Origin: VGSG01 sp040756375
GTDB lineage: Bacteria; Desulfobacterota; Desulfomonilia; Desulfomonilales; Desulfomonilaceae
Direction of reading: 5' to 3'
Length of the DNA stretch: 64,000 nucleotides
Assembly (NCBI GenBank): GCA_040756375.1
Contig: JBFLZC010000014.1
Coordinates: 1 to 64,000 of the forward strand
The notes under the pieces: model-generated
Databases searched by the model: none
Told to the model about the DNA's origin: nothing
The model's input: the letters and a program-made list of their open reading frames with translations, nothing else
Program-made: the position numbers and the translations under genes
Shown here: positions 27,113 through 36,738 of the stretch, piece by piece
How positions within the stretch are numbered: position 1 is the stretch's first letter
Layout: each line of letters opens with the position of its first letter

Positions 27113-29308
27113 ATGAATGATGATGAGATGATCGAATCTGAACCTAGACTAGTTGAAACGGATAAGTTCGCATTTGAGTTTCTTTCCGCCATCGCTCTGC
27201 GCGAAAGCTGGCGAAAAGAAATCTACCGACCCATTTACCATCTCCATAAATGGTGGGCCAAACGCTTGGGATCGGTATTTCGAGGAATCCTTCTGGGCTG
27301 TTTGCTAAAGGAATCAGACGACTTGGAGGAAGCCTTCTACCGACCGCACGATTTCGGAGCTGTATCCGTTTTCGACCCCTTCATGGGCAGTGGTACAACG
27401 GTTGGTGAAGCTCACAAACTCGGATGTGTGGCCCTGGGACAAGATATCAATCCCGTCGCCTGCGAAAGCGTTCGAGTCGCTTTTGGACCACTTAACCGGT
27501 ACCAACTGCGAAGTGCCTTCAACCGCCTCTCGTCCACAGTCGGCGAACGTATTCGAGGGCTCTACAAATCTACGGATGAGGACGGGCGATCTTGCGACGT
27601 TCTGTACTATTTCTGGGTCAAACAAGTGCCGTGTCCTGAGTGCGGTTCAAAAGTGGATTTGTTTAATCACTACCTGGTCGCGCGGAATGCCTATCCAGAC
27701 CGGAAACCTGACGTCCAAGTCTTGTGCCCTCGCTGCGGTGATATTTTTCGCTCAACGAACGGCGAGAACCTCGTGATCTGTGACCGTTGCCAGCTAGAAT
27801 TCGCTCCTCGTGTAGGTACCGCCAGCGGTGCAAGAGCGATCTGCTCAACCTGTTCGCATTCGTTTTCCATTGCTCGAGCTGTTAGATCGTCGGATCAGCC
27901 TCCCGCTCATAGGCTTTATGGCAAGTTGTTGCTCACGCCCGAAGGGCATAAGCGCTACTTGCCAGCCACAGCTGCGGACCTCGATGCCTACGACGAATGT
28001 TCAGTTAGACTGCGGAATGAGTTGGAGCGGGGGTCTATTCGCGTCCCTCAAGGAGTTCTGAAAGACGGTTACAACACCCGCCAAGCACTGAGCTATAATT
28101 ACCGCGCCTGGCATCAATTCTTCAACGATCGGCAGCTCCTCGCCCTCGGATGGTTGCATCAAGCGATTGCGGAGCCTTCGCCCTCCGCTGCTCGTGATGC
28201 TCTCTTGACACTTTTTTCAGGTTTGTTGGAGTTCAATAATCTGTTTGCCTCGTACAAGGGAGAAGGTACTGGCGCTGTTCGGCACATGTTTTCGCACCAC
28301 ATTCTCAAGCCGGAGCGTACGCCGATTGAAGCTAACGTCTGGGGCACCCCCAAGAGTTCCGGCTGCTTCTCAAACCTGTTTAGAACTCGTCTCTTGAGGG
28401 CGTTAGAATATCGAGCCGACCCGTTCGAGGTGGCTGTGGATCGCTCAGGTAGGGTATATGCTTGCGGCAAGGCGTTTTCAGGTCGAGTGGAAGAGCGTTG
28501 GCCAGACACACATGATTTCGCCAAACGCGGCATATATTTATCTTGTCACAGCTCTCATGATACCCGTCTTCCCGATTCCAGCATCGATCTTGTCGTAACT
28601 GACCCGCCGTTCTTTGATAATGTTCACTACTCCGAATTGGCTGATTTCTTTTACTCATGGGAAAAGCTGTATCCCCATGGCTTCCTTCGCGAGGGGGAAA
28701 CCACCCGAAATGAAAAGGAGGTCCAGGATTCCAATGCACAAGCATTTGCACGAAAGCTCAAGGGCGTCTTCGCAGAATGTCACCGCGTGTTGAAAGAAGA
28801 TGGACTTCTCGTGTTTACGTATCATCATTCTCGAGTGGAAGGCTGGGCGTCGCTCATTTCAGCGGTCTTTGGGGCAGGCTTCACAGTGGTTAACGCGCAC
28901 CCGGTTAAGGCTGAAATGTCTGTTGCCACGCCGAAGTCTCAAGCCAAAGAGCCGATCCAACTGGATGTGATCCTCGTCTGTGTGAAGCGTGAAAGAGATC
29001 GGCGGAAGCGAGCCAATCCTGACCACGCGGTCAAGAAGGCGATTCAAACGACTTGCCAAAAGATCTCGCGCCTTGAGTCGATTGGTCTCAAGCTTTCTGA
29101 AAATGACCGACGTGTAACTCTTTTCAGTCAGTTCATCTCTGAATTAGGCCCGAAGCATTCCGCGAAGGATGCCGTTGACGTATTTAATCGACACGAACCC
29201 GCGCTGGAAAGAGCTGCGAGAGAATTCATGGATAAGAGTCCCCCGGTGACCGTTGGTCTGAGTTTCAAAAAGATCTCTGACCAACAGATCTCGCTAGCAC
29301 TTGATTGA
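27113..29308 (+). CDS. DNA methyltransferase with inserted zinc ribbons
   Basis: The 731-aa protein has the AdoMet motif FDPFMGSGTT (about 87-96) ahead of the catalytic motif DPPF (497-500), followed by DNVHYSELADFFYSW. Between them is a cysteine-rich block with four CxxC pairs (C174/C177, C205/C208, C223/C226, C244/C247), that is, two zinc ribbons. This resembles the Zn-ribbon adenine-specific methylase group (COG1743/DUF1156-like; note the early HLHKWWAKR). It should methylate adenine or cytosine N4 to protect host DNA from the nuclease encoded upstream. The domain order is permuted relative to beta-class enzymes. Confidence 0.82.
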   Translation: MNDDEMIESEPRLVETDKFAFEFLSAIALRESWRKEIYRPIYHLHKWWAKRLGSVFRGILLGCLLKESDDLEEAFYRPHDFGAVSVFDPFMGSGTTVGEAHKLGCVALGQDINPVACESVRVAFGPLNRYQLRSAFNRLSSTVGERIRGLYKSTDEDGRSCDVLYYFWVKQVPCPECGSKVDLFNHYLVARNAYPDRKPDVQVLCPRCGDIFRSTNGENLVICDRCQLEFAPRVGTASGARAICSTCSHSFSIARAVRSSDQPPAHRLYGKLLLTPEGHKRYLPATAADLDAYDECSVRLRNELERGSIRVPQGVLKDGYNTRQALSYNYRAWHQFFNDRQLLALGWLHQAIAEPSPSAARDALLTLFSGLLEFNNLFASYKGEGTGAVRHMFSHHILKPERTPIEANVWGTPKSSGCFSNLFRTRLLRALEYRADPFEVAVDRSGRVYACGKAFSGRVEERWPDTHDFAKRGIYLSCHSSHDTRLPDSSIDLVVTDPPFFDNVHYSELADFFYSWEKLYPHGFLREGETTRNEKEVQDSNAQAFARKLKGVFAECHRVLKEDGLLVFTYHHSRVEGWASLISAVFGAGFTVVNAHPVKAEMSVATPKSQAKEPIQLDVILVCVKRERDRRKRANPDHAVKKAIQTTCQKISRLESIGLKLSENDRRVTLFSQFISELGPKHSAKDAVDVFNRHEPALERAAREFMDKSPPVTVGLSFKKISDQQISLALD

Positions 29309-29478
29309 GTCTGGCCGTGTCGCTTCCTGGAGATCTTGCAGCTAGCTCATGTTTGTTTGTCGCATGCTTCTCCCGAACGGCCCTCCGCTCTACTCGCGAT
29401 GTTCGGACCGCATAATCGTGAGGAAGTCCTCTTTCGAGAAAACTCTTTTTCACGAGAATGCCATCTCGGTATGACAGC

Positions 29479-31401
29479 ATGTGCGGTATTTGTGGAATAA
29501 TTGCTAAAGATCGATTGGATTCGTCTCACACGCACATCCTCCAATCCATGAACCAGGCGCTGATACATCGGGGTCCGGACGATCTGGGTGAATACCTGTC
29601 GGACCATGTGATGTTGGCCATGCGGCGCTTGAGTATCATTGATTTGGAGGGGGGCTCCCAGCCTTTGCGGAATGAAGACGGCTCACTGATTCTCATCGCC
29701 AATGGCGAGATCTACAATCACGTCGAGCTGCGCCGGTCCCTGGAGGACTGTGGTCATCGTTTCAACACCCGGAGCGATTGTGAGACGATCCTGCACCTCT
29801 ACGAAGACGCGGGGACGGATTGCTTGCAGAGCCTCCGAGGGATGTTCGCCTTTGCTTTGCTGGATACTCGAAAGCAAATACTCATCCTGGCTCGAGATCG
29901 TATGGGTGAAAAACCGCTCTACCTGTATGAAGACCGCGGAAGACTTCTCTTTTCGTCCGAACTCAAGTCTCTGTTGCATTCCGGCCAGGTCCCGTTTTGT
30001 TTGGACCCTGAAGCCGTAGATTTGTACTTCCACTACCAGTTCGTTCCTGAACCTCGAACCGCGCTCATAGGTGTGCGAAAGCTCGACGCAGCCCACATGC
30101 TGGTGATTGATATCGAGCCTTGGGCGATCAGCGATAGGTGTTATTGGAAATTGGACGCAGCTGAACCCGTGCACGTCGATCCCGCGTTCTTGATCAGGCG
30201 GGAACTGGAGACCATATCGGAGCTGGTTGTCCGGTCGGACGTTCCCGTGGGAATCGCGCTGAGTGGAGGCTTGGATTCCAGTGCGGTCGCAGCACTGACC
30301 GCGCGGACGTACCCCGACATCATGCACGCGTTCAGCGTAGGGTATCCGGGGAGGCCGCGATCGGATGAACGCAACGACGCCCGACAGCTTGCCGATTACT
30401 TAGGCATGCCCTTCCACGAGATAGAGATCGATAGGCACGAGATGGTGGAATTCTTTCCCGATCTTGTCTATTGGCGGGATGATCCTATCGCAGACATTTC
30501 CGGGCACGGGTACTATGCGGTAATGAGGGCCGCGAGAGAGCACGGGATTCCAGTGGTGCTCCAGGGTCAGGCGGGTGACGAGCTCTTTTGGGGATACTCG
30601 GAGGTGCGGGACGCTGCCCGGCTTTCGAAGACGAAGGCGGAAATTCTTTCCAGCAACAGGAGTGCTTTGTTCGCCTATTGGAGCGTGGGCTTGCCAGAGG
30701 GCTTGTCGCGCCCGTCACTTGGCAGGTGGCTGCGCACCTGGGGCGGGCTTAGGACGAGTTGGGATGCGTTTTGCATCCATCGGCAGGCGCCATCGGATCA
30801 GCTCTTTTTCTCTGATGTGGCGCCTGATTTTCCTTCTGCAACTCGGGAAATGTGTGGACTCTATGCGTCCCGATTCAGGGAAGCTTTGCAGGACTCCCAT
30901 GCATGTGCGTTCTTCAGGACTTCCCAGCCCTGGCCGAATGTTGACGTGACTATGACAAAACTCATCTGCGAGACCTACCTGCGTGAAAACGGCATCGCCC
31001 AGGGTGACCGGTTGAGCATGGCCTCGTCGGTGGAACTGCGCCTTCCTCTGGTGGATCATCGACTTGTGGAAACCGTAGTGGGTCTCCGGAAGGCTCAATC
31101 GGACCTAGATCTTCCTCCAAAGGCCTGGTTGAAGGCGGCTGTCGCGGATCTGCTCCCGGCATGGGTTCTCGATCGCCCCAAGAGAGGTTTTGCGCCTCCG
31201 GTAAAGGAATGGCACAAAGCGCTCTTCTGTGCCTACGGCGCGAGCCTGTCGGACGGGTACCTGGTGCAAACCGGCGTACTGAAGCCGGAATCCGGCAAGC
31301 AGCTGGCGGGAGGGCCTTTTCCACGCGGAGCAATCACTCCCATCTCGTTCAAGGCACTGGTGTTGGAGCAGTGGTGCCGTCGCATGTCCTCGTTGGCATG
31401 A
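29479..31401 (+). CDS. asnB: Asparagine synthase (glutamine-hydrolysing)
   Basis: The 640-aa protein starts at MCGICGII, so Cys2 becomes the glutaminase nucleophile; an in-frame upstream ATG at 29458 would block this and is rejected. HRGPDDLG and RLSIIDLEGGSQP mark the glutaminase half. The synthase half has the canonical PP-loop ALSGGLDSSAV. The C-terminus (RPKRGFAPPVKEWHK) is typical of AsnB. In glycan clusters such enzymes amidate sugar carboxylates. It shows only moderate similarity to the island copy at 9174. Confidence 0.9.
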   Translation: MCGICGIIAKDRLDSSHTHILQSMNQALIHRGPDDLGEYLSDHVMLAMRRLSIIDLEGGSQPLRNEDGSLILIANGEIYNHVELRRSLEDCGHRFNTRSDCETILHLYEDAGTDCLQSLRGMFAFALLDTRKQILILARDRMGEKPLYLYEDRGRLLFSSELKSLLHSGQVPFCLDPEAVDLYFHYQFVPEPRTALIGVRKLDAAHMLVIDIEPWAISDRCYWKLDAAEPVHVDPAFLIRRELETISELVVRSDVPVGIALSGGLDSSAVAALTARTYPDIMHAFSVGYPGRPRSDERNDARQLADYLGMPFHEIEIDRHEMVEFFPDLVYWRDDPIADISGHGYYAVMRAAREHGIPVVLQGQAGDELFWGYSEVRDAARLSKTKAEILSSNRSALFAYWSVGLPEGLSRPSLGRWLRTWGGLRTSWDAFCIHRQAPSDQLFFSDVAPDFPSATREMCGLYASRFREALQDSHACAFFRTSQPWPNVDVTMTKLICETYLRENGIAQGDRLSMASSVELRLPLVDHRLVETVVGLRKAQSDLDLPPKAWLKAAVADLLPAWVLDRPKRGFAPPVKEWHKALFCAYGASLSDGYLVQTGVLKPESGKQLAGGPFPRGAITPISFKALVLEQWCRRMSSLA

Positions 31402-31427
31402 GACCAGGTGAATAGTCGGTTGGCGTC

Positions 31428-32345
31428 ATGACCGAAACGATCCCGCTTGTCCTCTTTGCGTATGCACGGCCCCGTCATTTGCTGATGACCCTGGAATGCT
31501 TGCGGGAAAACCATGTACCCCTGATTTATGCTTTCGCGGACGGCCCGAAACCATCGCAGGACCCGCAGAAGGTCGCGAAGGTGCGGGAGATCCTGCGGGC
31601 TATTGACTGGTGCGAGGTTGTGCTATGCGAACGGGACCGGAATCTTGGCCTGGGACGCTCGATCTTCACCGGCGTTCAAACGGTGCTGGTCAAACACGAA
31701 GCGATCATCGTCTTTGAAGACGACCTGGTATGCGTCCCTGGAACCTACGCTTACTTGTCCGCCGCTCTGAAGCATTATGCGGACAATCCCGCAGTAATGA
31801 GCATCACAGGCTGGACGCACAGGCTGGTAACTCCCGGTGACGTGAACGGCCAACCCTATTTTGACGGCCGGGCCGAATGCCTCGCGTGGGGAACATGGGC
31901 TCGTGCGTGGCAGCGCATGGATCGGGACGCGATGACCATGATTCAAGAATGCCGACAGCGAGGTGTCGACGTGTTTCGATACGGTGCGGATCTACCGTCC
32001 CAGGCACGCAAGGAGCGCAAGAGAAATCTATGGGCTGTGCGCTGGCTTTACGCTCATGTCCTGTCGGGATGCCTGTGCATGAGGCCTCCTCACAGCCTTG
32101 TAGATCACGTGGGCTTTGACGATGAGGCTACCAATGCGGTCGACCCGTGGGAATGGTCCAACCGTCCTCTCAAGGAATGTCCGCCGGTACCTCAGGAATG
32201 GCCTGCTCCCAAGGAACATACTGAGTGCAGCCGACTGTGGAGATCTGCGTACGGGGCGAATGCGCTTGAGTGGTTCGTGAAGAGAGCCGTCAGGAAGTCC
32301 CGCTTCTTGGCGAGAAGAACATTTATGCCCCCTAAGAGCGACTAA
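31428..32345 (+). CDS. Glycosyltransferase, GNT-I-like GT-A fold
   Basis: The 305-aa protein starts IPLVLFAYARPRHLLMTLECL and carries AIIVFEDDLVCVPG, the EDD motif of the bacterial relatives of N-acetylglucosaminyltransferase I. A WGTWARAW segment and GADLP lie in the acceptor half. It probably transfers a sugar from a nucleotide donor. It follows asnB by 26 bp, in one operon. Confidence 0.75.
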   Translation: MTETIPLVLFAYARPRHLLMTLECLRENHVPLIYAFADGPKPSQDPQKVAKVREILRAIDWCEVVLCERDRNLGLGRSIFTGVQTVLVKHEAIIVFEDDLVCVPGTYAYLSAALKHYADNPAVMSITGWTHRLVTPGDVNGQPYFDGRAECLAWGTWARAWQRMDRDAMTMIQECRQRGVDVFRYGADLPSQARKERKRNLWAVRWLYAHVLSGCLCMRPPHSLVDHVGFDDEATNAVDPWEWSNRPLKECPPVPQEWPAPKEHTECSRLWRSAYGANALEWFVKRAVRKSRFLARRTFMPPKSD

Positions 32346-32375
32346 ATACCGCATCTCACAAACGTGGTTACTGAC

Positions 32376-32469
32376 TTGGGTGCCACTGACCTGAGCTTGC
32401 TCAGGTCAGTGCTGGGGACCGATCCCAAAGAAGCACTGACCCAGCGAAACGCGGGGTCAGTGGCACCCG
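32376..32469. repeat. Double-hairpin intergenic repeat, divergent copy
   Basis: ggtgccactgacctgagc/gctcaggtcagtg forms a first hairpin, and cactgaccc...gggtcagtggcacc a second. The outer ends are also complementary. It is related to the repeats at 22351 and 54240. Confidence 0.6.
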
Positions 32470-32546
32470 ATTAAGTCACCGGACTTATGAAACAGCGTAC
32501 TAATGTCCGGCATAAGTGTGCTGAAGCCATTAGGAAGGAAGCGTTG

Positions 32547-33431
32547 ATGAACACATGGGAGAGAAAAGCGGGGATCAAAGAGTTGATTAGGCTTCTGCTC
32601 CCGCCCCTGTTCGTCAATCTGGCCAGGTCGCTCAGAAGGAGGATCAGCCTCTCGGGCGCTGTCGCGGACTACGAGTACGTGCCTGCTGGATGGAATTACC
32701 CTCGGTCGAATCCGCGGGTACGAGGCTGGGACGAGGCAAGCGTAGCGGAACTCCAGGTCAGCAAGTGGGCTCGTTTCAAGGAGTTGGTGGAAGGCGCGGG
32801 GCCATTGGGCTTGTCGCATGAAGGAGACCTCACCAGTAACTTGGACGCGGCCCAGCACAACACAGCCATGATATTTGCTTACTCCATCGCGCTCGCTTCG
32901 CGAGGCCGAGATACTTTGTCCATGCTGGATTGGGGAGGCGGTCTCGGGCACTACTATCTGCTCGCGCGCTCACTTCTACCTGGGGTGGAGATCCGATACC
33001 ATTGCAAGGACTTGCCCACTTTGGTAGCCCAGGGAGCTCGGACGCTCCCCGATCAGGAATTCTATGCCGACGAGTCTTGTCTGGATCAAACGTACGACTT
33101 CGTCTTGGCGAGCGCGTCGCTACATTACACAGAGAATTGGCAGAGGTTGCTCGCGCGACTGGCGAAAGCAACTCGCGGCTTTCTTCTCATCAATAGGCTG
33201 GTGGTCTGCCGCGACGCTGCGTCGTATGTCTTTGTGCAACGGCCGTACGCCTTTGGATACAACACGGAATATGTGGGATGGTGCCTGAATCGGCAGGCGT
33301 TTCTTGAAGAGGCTCATGGCAACGGGTTGGAACTGGTGCGGGAGTTTATCCTCGCAGACACTCCTTACATTTTTCGGGCGCCGGAGCAGTGCCGGACGCA
33401 GGGTTTTCTTTTCAGAGCGCCAGGGACCTGA
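32547..33431 (+). CDS. Methyltransferase of the TIGR04325 (LIC12133) type
   Basis: The 294-aa protein has a basic N-terminus, a conserved early segment (WNYPRSNPRVRGWDE), a SAM-binding MLDWGGGLGHYY, and FVLASASLHYTENW near motif IV. This pattern is that of the TIGR04325 methyltransferases found in surface-polysaccharide loci. ATG 32547 follows GGAAGGAAG; ATG 32487 in frame upstream is weaker. Confidence 0.75.
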   Translation: MNTWERKAGIKELIRLLLPPLFVNLARSLRRRISLSGAVADYEYVPAGWNYPRSNPRVRGWDEASVAELQVSKWARFKELVEGAGPLGLSHEGDLTSNLDAAQHNTAMIFAYSIALASRGRDTLSMLDWGGGLGHYYLLARSLLPGVEIRYHCKDLPTLVAQGARTLPDQEFYADESCLDQTYDFVLASASLHYTENWQRLLARLAKATRGFLLINRLVVCRDAASYVFVQRPYAFGYNTEYVGWCLNRQAFLEEAHGNGLELVREFILADTPYIFRAPEQCRTQGFLFRAPGT

Positions 33432-33509
33432 CGGTAAGGGCTGGCTGCCGCGGGCAGTTTCGGATATATTCAGGCCGCCTGGCTCGAAGAATTGAGGATA
33501 GGGGCAGAC

Positions 33510-34508
33510 GTGATCGATAGCGATCTCTTCCGAAATAAGAACGTGCTCATTACGGGAGGCTTGGGCTTCATCGGCTCAAACCTTGCCCGTCGCCTGGTGG
33601 ATATGGACGCCCGCGTCACGCTGGTGGACAGCATGATCCCCGATTATGGTGGAAATTTGTTCAATATCGACGGGATACGGGATCGCGTGGTGGTGAATAT
33701 CGCAGACGTGCGCGACAGCCACGGAATGAAGTACCTGGTCCGGGACCAGGATTACCTGTTCAACTTAGCCGGCCAAACCAGTCACATGGACTCCATGCAC
33801 GATCCATTCACGGACCTTGAGATCAACACCAGAGCCCAGCTCTCGATCCTTGAAGCCTGTCGGCATCACAATCCCAGCGTCAGGATAGTCTTTGCGAGCA
33901 CGAGGCAGATCTACGGACGCCCCCAGTACTTGCCCGTGAATGAAAAGCACCCCTTGCAGCCGGTAGATGTGAACGGCATCAACAAGATCGCCGGCGAGTA
34001 CTATCACCTCCTGTACAACAACGTGTACGATTTGAACGCGTGCGCTCTGAGGCTCACCAACACGTATGGTCCGAGGATGCGGGTCAAGGATGCACGGCAG
34101 ACATTCTTGGGCATATGGATCCGGCTCTTAGTAGAGGGAAAGCCCTTCGAGGTCTGGGACGGAGACCAGCTCCGGGACTTCACGTACGTGGACGACGCGG
34201 CGGAAGCATTCCTCTTGGCCGCGTCGCACAGCACTTCCCGCGGGTCGGTCTTCAATCTGGGAGGCGAACCGGTTGTCACGCTGAAGCAATTGGCAGACTT
34301 GCTTGTGGAGATCTACGGACGCGGCGAATACGTGGTCCGGTCGTATCCTGCGGAGCGTAAGAGGATCGACATCGGCGACTACTACTCGGATTTCTCGGAA
34401 ATCAAGACAAGGCTAGGGTGGGAGCCCAAGATTCCTCTGAGAGAAGGCTTGACTCGAACCATTGCTTTCTACACCGAGCATCTTGGGCATTACATGGGAG
34501 AAGGGTAG
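33510..34508 (+). CDS. Extended SDR, nucleotide-sugar epimerase/dehydratase-like, atypical YxxxK
   Basis: The 332-aa protein has LITGGLGFIGSNLARRL at the N-terminus and FASTRQIYG for the Ser/Thr region. Where other members have YxxxK, it reads NGINK (in DVNGINKIAGEYYH), so the catalytic Tyr is replaced by Asn. Similar NGINK-type SDRs are, as I recall, a subfamily of their own, with unknown chemistry. GTG 33510 is chosen because GAGGATAGGGG precedes it. The gene is followed after four bases by the DegT aminotransferase, suggesting that the two act in sequence on one nucleotide sugar. Confidence 0.8.
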   Translation: MIDSDLFRNKNVLITGGLGFIGSNLARRLVDMDARVTLVDSMIPDYGGNLFNIDGIRDRVVVNIADVRDSHGMKYLVRDQDYLFNLAGQTSHMDSMHDPFTDLEINTRAQLSILEACRHHNPSVRIVFASTRQIYGRPQYLPVNEKHPLQPVDVNGINKIAGEYYHLLYNNVYDLNACALRLTNTYGPRMRVKDARQTFLGIWIRLLVEGKPFEVWDGDQLRDFTYVDDAAEAFLLAASHSTSRGSVFNLGGEPVVTLKQLADLLVEIYGRGEYVVRSYPAERKRIDIGDYYSDFSEIKTRLGWEPKIPLREGLTRTIAFYTEHLGHYMGEG

Positions 34509-34512
34509 ACTC

Positions 34513-35679
34513 GTGGGCGAACAGACGACCGTTCCTCCTGCAGATCCGCGCTCCAACTACCTGATGCACGGGGCGGAAATCGATCACGCGATCCAGCAAG
34601 TTTTGGAGAGCGGTTCGTATATCCTTGGCCGGGAAGTTCAGCTGTTTGAGCAAGAGTTCGGCGAATACCTGGGCCAAGGGCTCCACGCTGTCGGGGTAGC
34701 CAGCGGCACCGACGCCATAATGCTCGCCCTGAAAGCGTTGGATGTGGGCGCAGGAGACGTTGTCTTTACTGTTTCTCTCACCGCGGTCGCGACGGTTGCG
34801 GCTGTGGAGGCCGCGGGTGCGATCCCGTTCCCTGTCGACGTGCATCCCCAAACGTACACCATGGACCCGGAAAGACTCAGCGAAGCCATACGGTATGTTT
34901 CAAAGCACAGAAGAATCGTAAAGGGAAGACCAGCAGCCGTACTGCCGGTTCATTTATACGGGCACCTCGCGGACATGAGGGCCATCAAAGAGATCGCCCA
35001 CACGCATGGCCTTCATGTGATCGAAGATTGTGCACAGGCTCATGGAGCCGACCTCGAAGGCACGAAGGCGGGTTGCTGGGCGGACATGGCCGCATTCAGT
35101 TTTTATCCCACTAAGAACCTGGGAGCCCTGGGAGACGGTGGGGCCGTGGTCACCCGTAATCCCCAACTCGCGGACAAACTACGCTTGCTGAGACAATACG
35201 GTTGGCGTGACCGGAGCGCGAGCGAAATACCCGGGCACAACAGCCGCCTCGATGAATTACAGGCTGCAATTCTTAGAGTGAAGCTCAATTACCTCGATGA
35301 AGACAATGAAAGAAGGCGCTCAGTGGCGGCATCCTATTCGGAGGTCTTTGCAGCAACAGACCTGATTCTCCCGCGAACCGCGAACCGCGTGAACCACGTG
35401 TACCATCAATATGTTATCGCTACTCCACATCGAGACGAGTTCCGGACGTATCTGGGGGCACAGGGCATCGGCACCGCTATTCATTATCCCATCCCCGTGC
35501 ACGTACAGCCCGCGTACGCGGGCCGAATACTCCCTGAAGGCTACTCGTTACCGATAACGGAGCAGTTGTGTGCGCGCATTGTGAGTCTTCCCATGTTTCC
35601 GGAACTGACACAGGACCAGGTGGCCAGGGTGCGCGAAGCGGTGCTCGCCTGGACAAGACAAAGGACCCGGACTCGGTGA
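34513..35679 (+). CDS. DegT/DnrJ/EryC1 sugar aminotransferase
   Basis: The 388-aa PLP enzyme has GSYILGREVQLFEQEFGEYL, the cofactor-contacting VIEDCAQAHGA, and the Schiff-base lysine in SFYPTKNLGALGDGG. It should transaminate a keto nucleotide sugar using glutamate. GTG 34513 follows GAGAAGGG; the longer frame upstream overlaps the previous gene. The SDR just upstream is the natural candidate to make the keto sugar. Its end overlaps the next start (GTGA). Confidence 0.88.
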   Translation: MGEQTTVPPADPRSNYLMHGAEIDHAIQQVLESGSYILGREVQLFEQEFGEYLGQGLHAVGVASGTDAIMLALKALDVGAGDVVFTVSLTAVATVAAVEAAGAIPFPVDVHPQTYTMDPERLSEAIRYVSKHRRIVKGRPAAVLPVHLYGHLADMRAIKEIAHTHGLHVIEDCAQAHGADLEGTKAGCWADMAAFSFYPTKNLGALGDGGAVVTRNPQLADKLRLLRQYGWRDRSASEIPGHNSRLDELQAAILRVKLNYLDEDNERRRSVAASYSEVFAATDLILPRTANRVNHVYHQYVIATPHRDEFRTYLGAQGIGTAIHYPIPVHVQPAYAGRILPEGYSLPITEQLCARIVSLPMFPELTQDQVARVREAVLAWTRQRTRTR

Positions 35680-36668
35680 CGCGGCATTTTTGCACGTATT
35701 TTGATAAGCATTATCTCGTGCGGGCCCTCGCGCTATATCAGTCGCTGCAGAAGCACTGCCCGTCGTTTACCCTTTCCGCACTCTGTCTGGACCCCGAGAG
35801 CTACTCCATCCTGGCCAATATGAGCTTGCCGTGTGTGCAGGTCATTGCCCTTGAAGAGTTGGAACGCTCTGATCCCGCGCTCCTCAATGCGAAGAGTAGT
35901 CGCAGTCGACTTGATTACTACTTCACGTTAACGCCGGCCTTCGTGCTGATGCTCCTGAAGGGCTCCACCACAGGAGACGTGGTGACCTACCTGGATGCGG
36001 ATCTGTATTTCTTTCGGGATCCGGAGCCGCTGTTCAGCGAGCTGCAAGCACACTCCGTCGGCATCATCGAGCATCGGTTCCCACGGGATCTGGAGTACCT
36101 GGCCCGAAAATTCGGCACGTTCAACGTGGCTTGGGTGAACTTCCGCAATGACGACGAGGGAGATGCCTGTGTGCGTTGGTGGCGTGAACAGTGCCTCACA
36201 TGGTGCTACGAGAAGCGAACCGAGAACCGGTTTGCGGATCAGAAATACCTTGATGAGTGGCCTGAGCGTTTTTCAAACTTGAGGGTATTGCAACATAAGG
36301 GAGCGAACCTTGCTCCCTGGAATCTCCGAAACTATGACCTCACGCGGACCGCTGACGGCGTGTGTGTTGATGGCGAGCCCCTGCTCTTCTTTCATTTCCA
36401 TCGGTTTCAGAGGGTGGCTCCGTTTCTGTACGATACCAATTTGTGGTTGTATGGTGCCAAGGCATTATCCATTGTCCGACAGGAGATATTCTACCCCTAT
36501 ATCGAAGCCGTGGCCGGGGCGCAGCAATCGCTGGGCGATCGCCTGCGAGGGATTGGTTTCGACCTAGGGCTGCGAAACCACCAGGGCTTTGCGGCTTTGA
36601 TGTACCGGAGCTACGTGGCATTTCGAAAGATCCTCAACGGAGACTACATCTTTTCGCGACTACGCTAG
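35676..36668 (+). CDS. Glycosyltransferase-like protein with DxD motif
   Basis: The 330-aa product starts at GTG 35676, overlapping the previous stop. It opens HFCTYFDKHYLVRALALYQSL and has VVTYLDADLYFF, a clear DxD in the arrangement of GT8-like/nucleotide-diphospho-sugar transferases. FNVAWVNFRND and an LAPWNLRNYDL segment follow. These are known from glycan loci, but the sugar cannot be inferred. Longer open frame upstream (from 35568) only shadows the aminotransferase gene. Confidence 0.75.
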   Translation: MTRHFCTYFDKHYLVRALALYQSLQKHCPSFTLSALCLDPESYSILANMSLPCVQVIALEELERSDPALLNAKSSRSRLDYYFTLTPAFVLMLLKGSTTGDVVTYLDADLYFFRDPEPLFSELQAHSVGIIEHRFPRDLEYLARKFGTFNVAWVNFRNDDEGDACVRWWREQCLTWCYEKRTENRFADQKYLDEWPERFSNLRVLQHKGANLAPWNLRNYDLTRTADGVCVDGEPLLFFHFHRFQRVAPFLYDTNLWLYGAKALSIVRQEIFYPYIEAVAGAQQSLGDRLRGIGFDLGLRNHQGFAALMYRSYVAFRKILNGDYIFSRLR

Positions 36669-36738
36669 TCAATCAAATTCACTGCCGCAAAACCCTACAT
36701 GCACATTTCCGGAAATAGAAAACGGGGGCACGGAATAC

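Noticed and set aside
35568..35675. Longer N-terminus for the GT8-like gene
   Set aside because: It overlaps the aminotransferase coding region; GTG 35676 overlapping its stop is the natural start.
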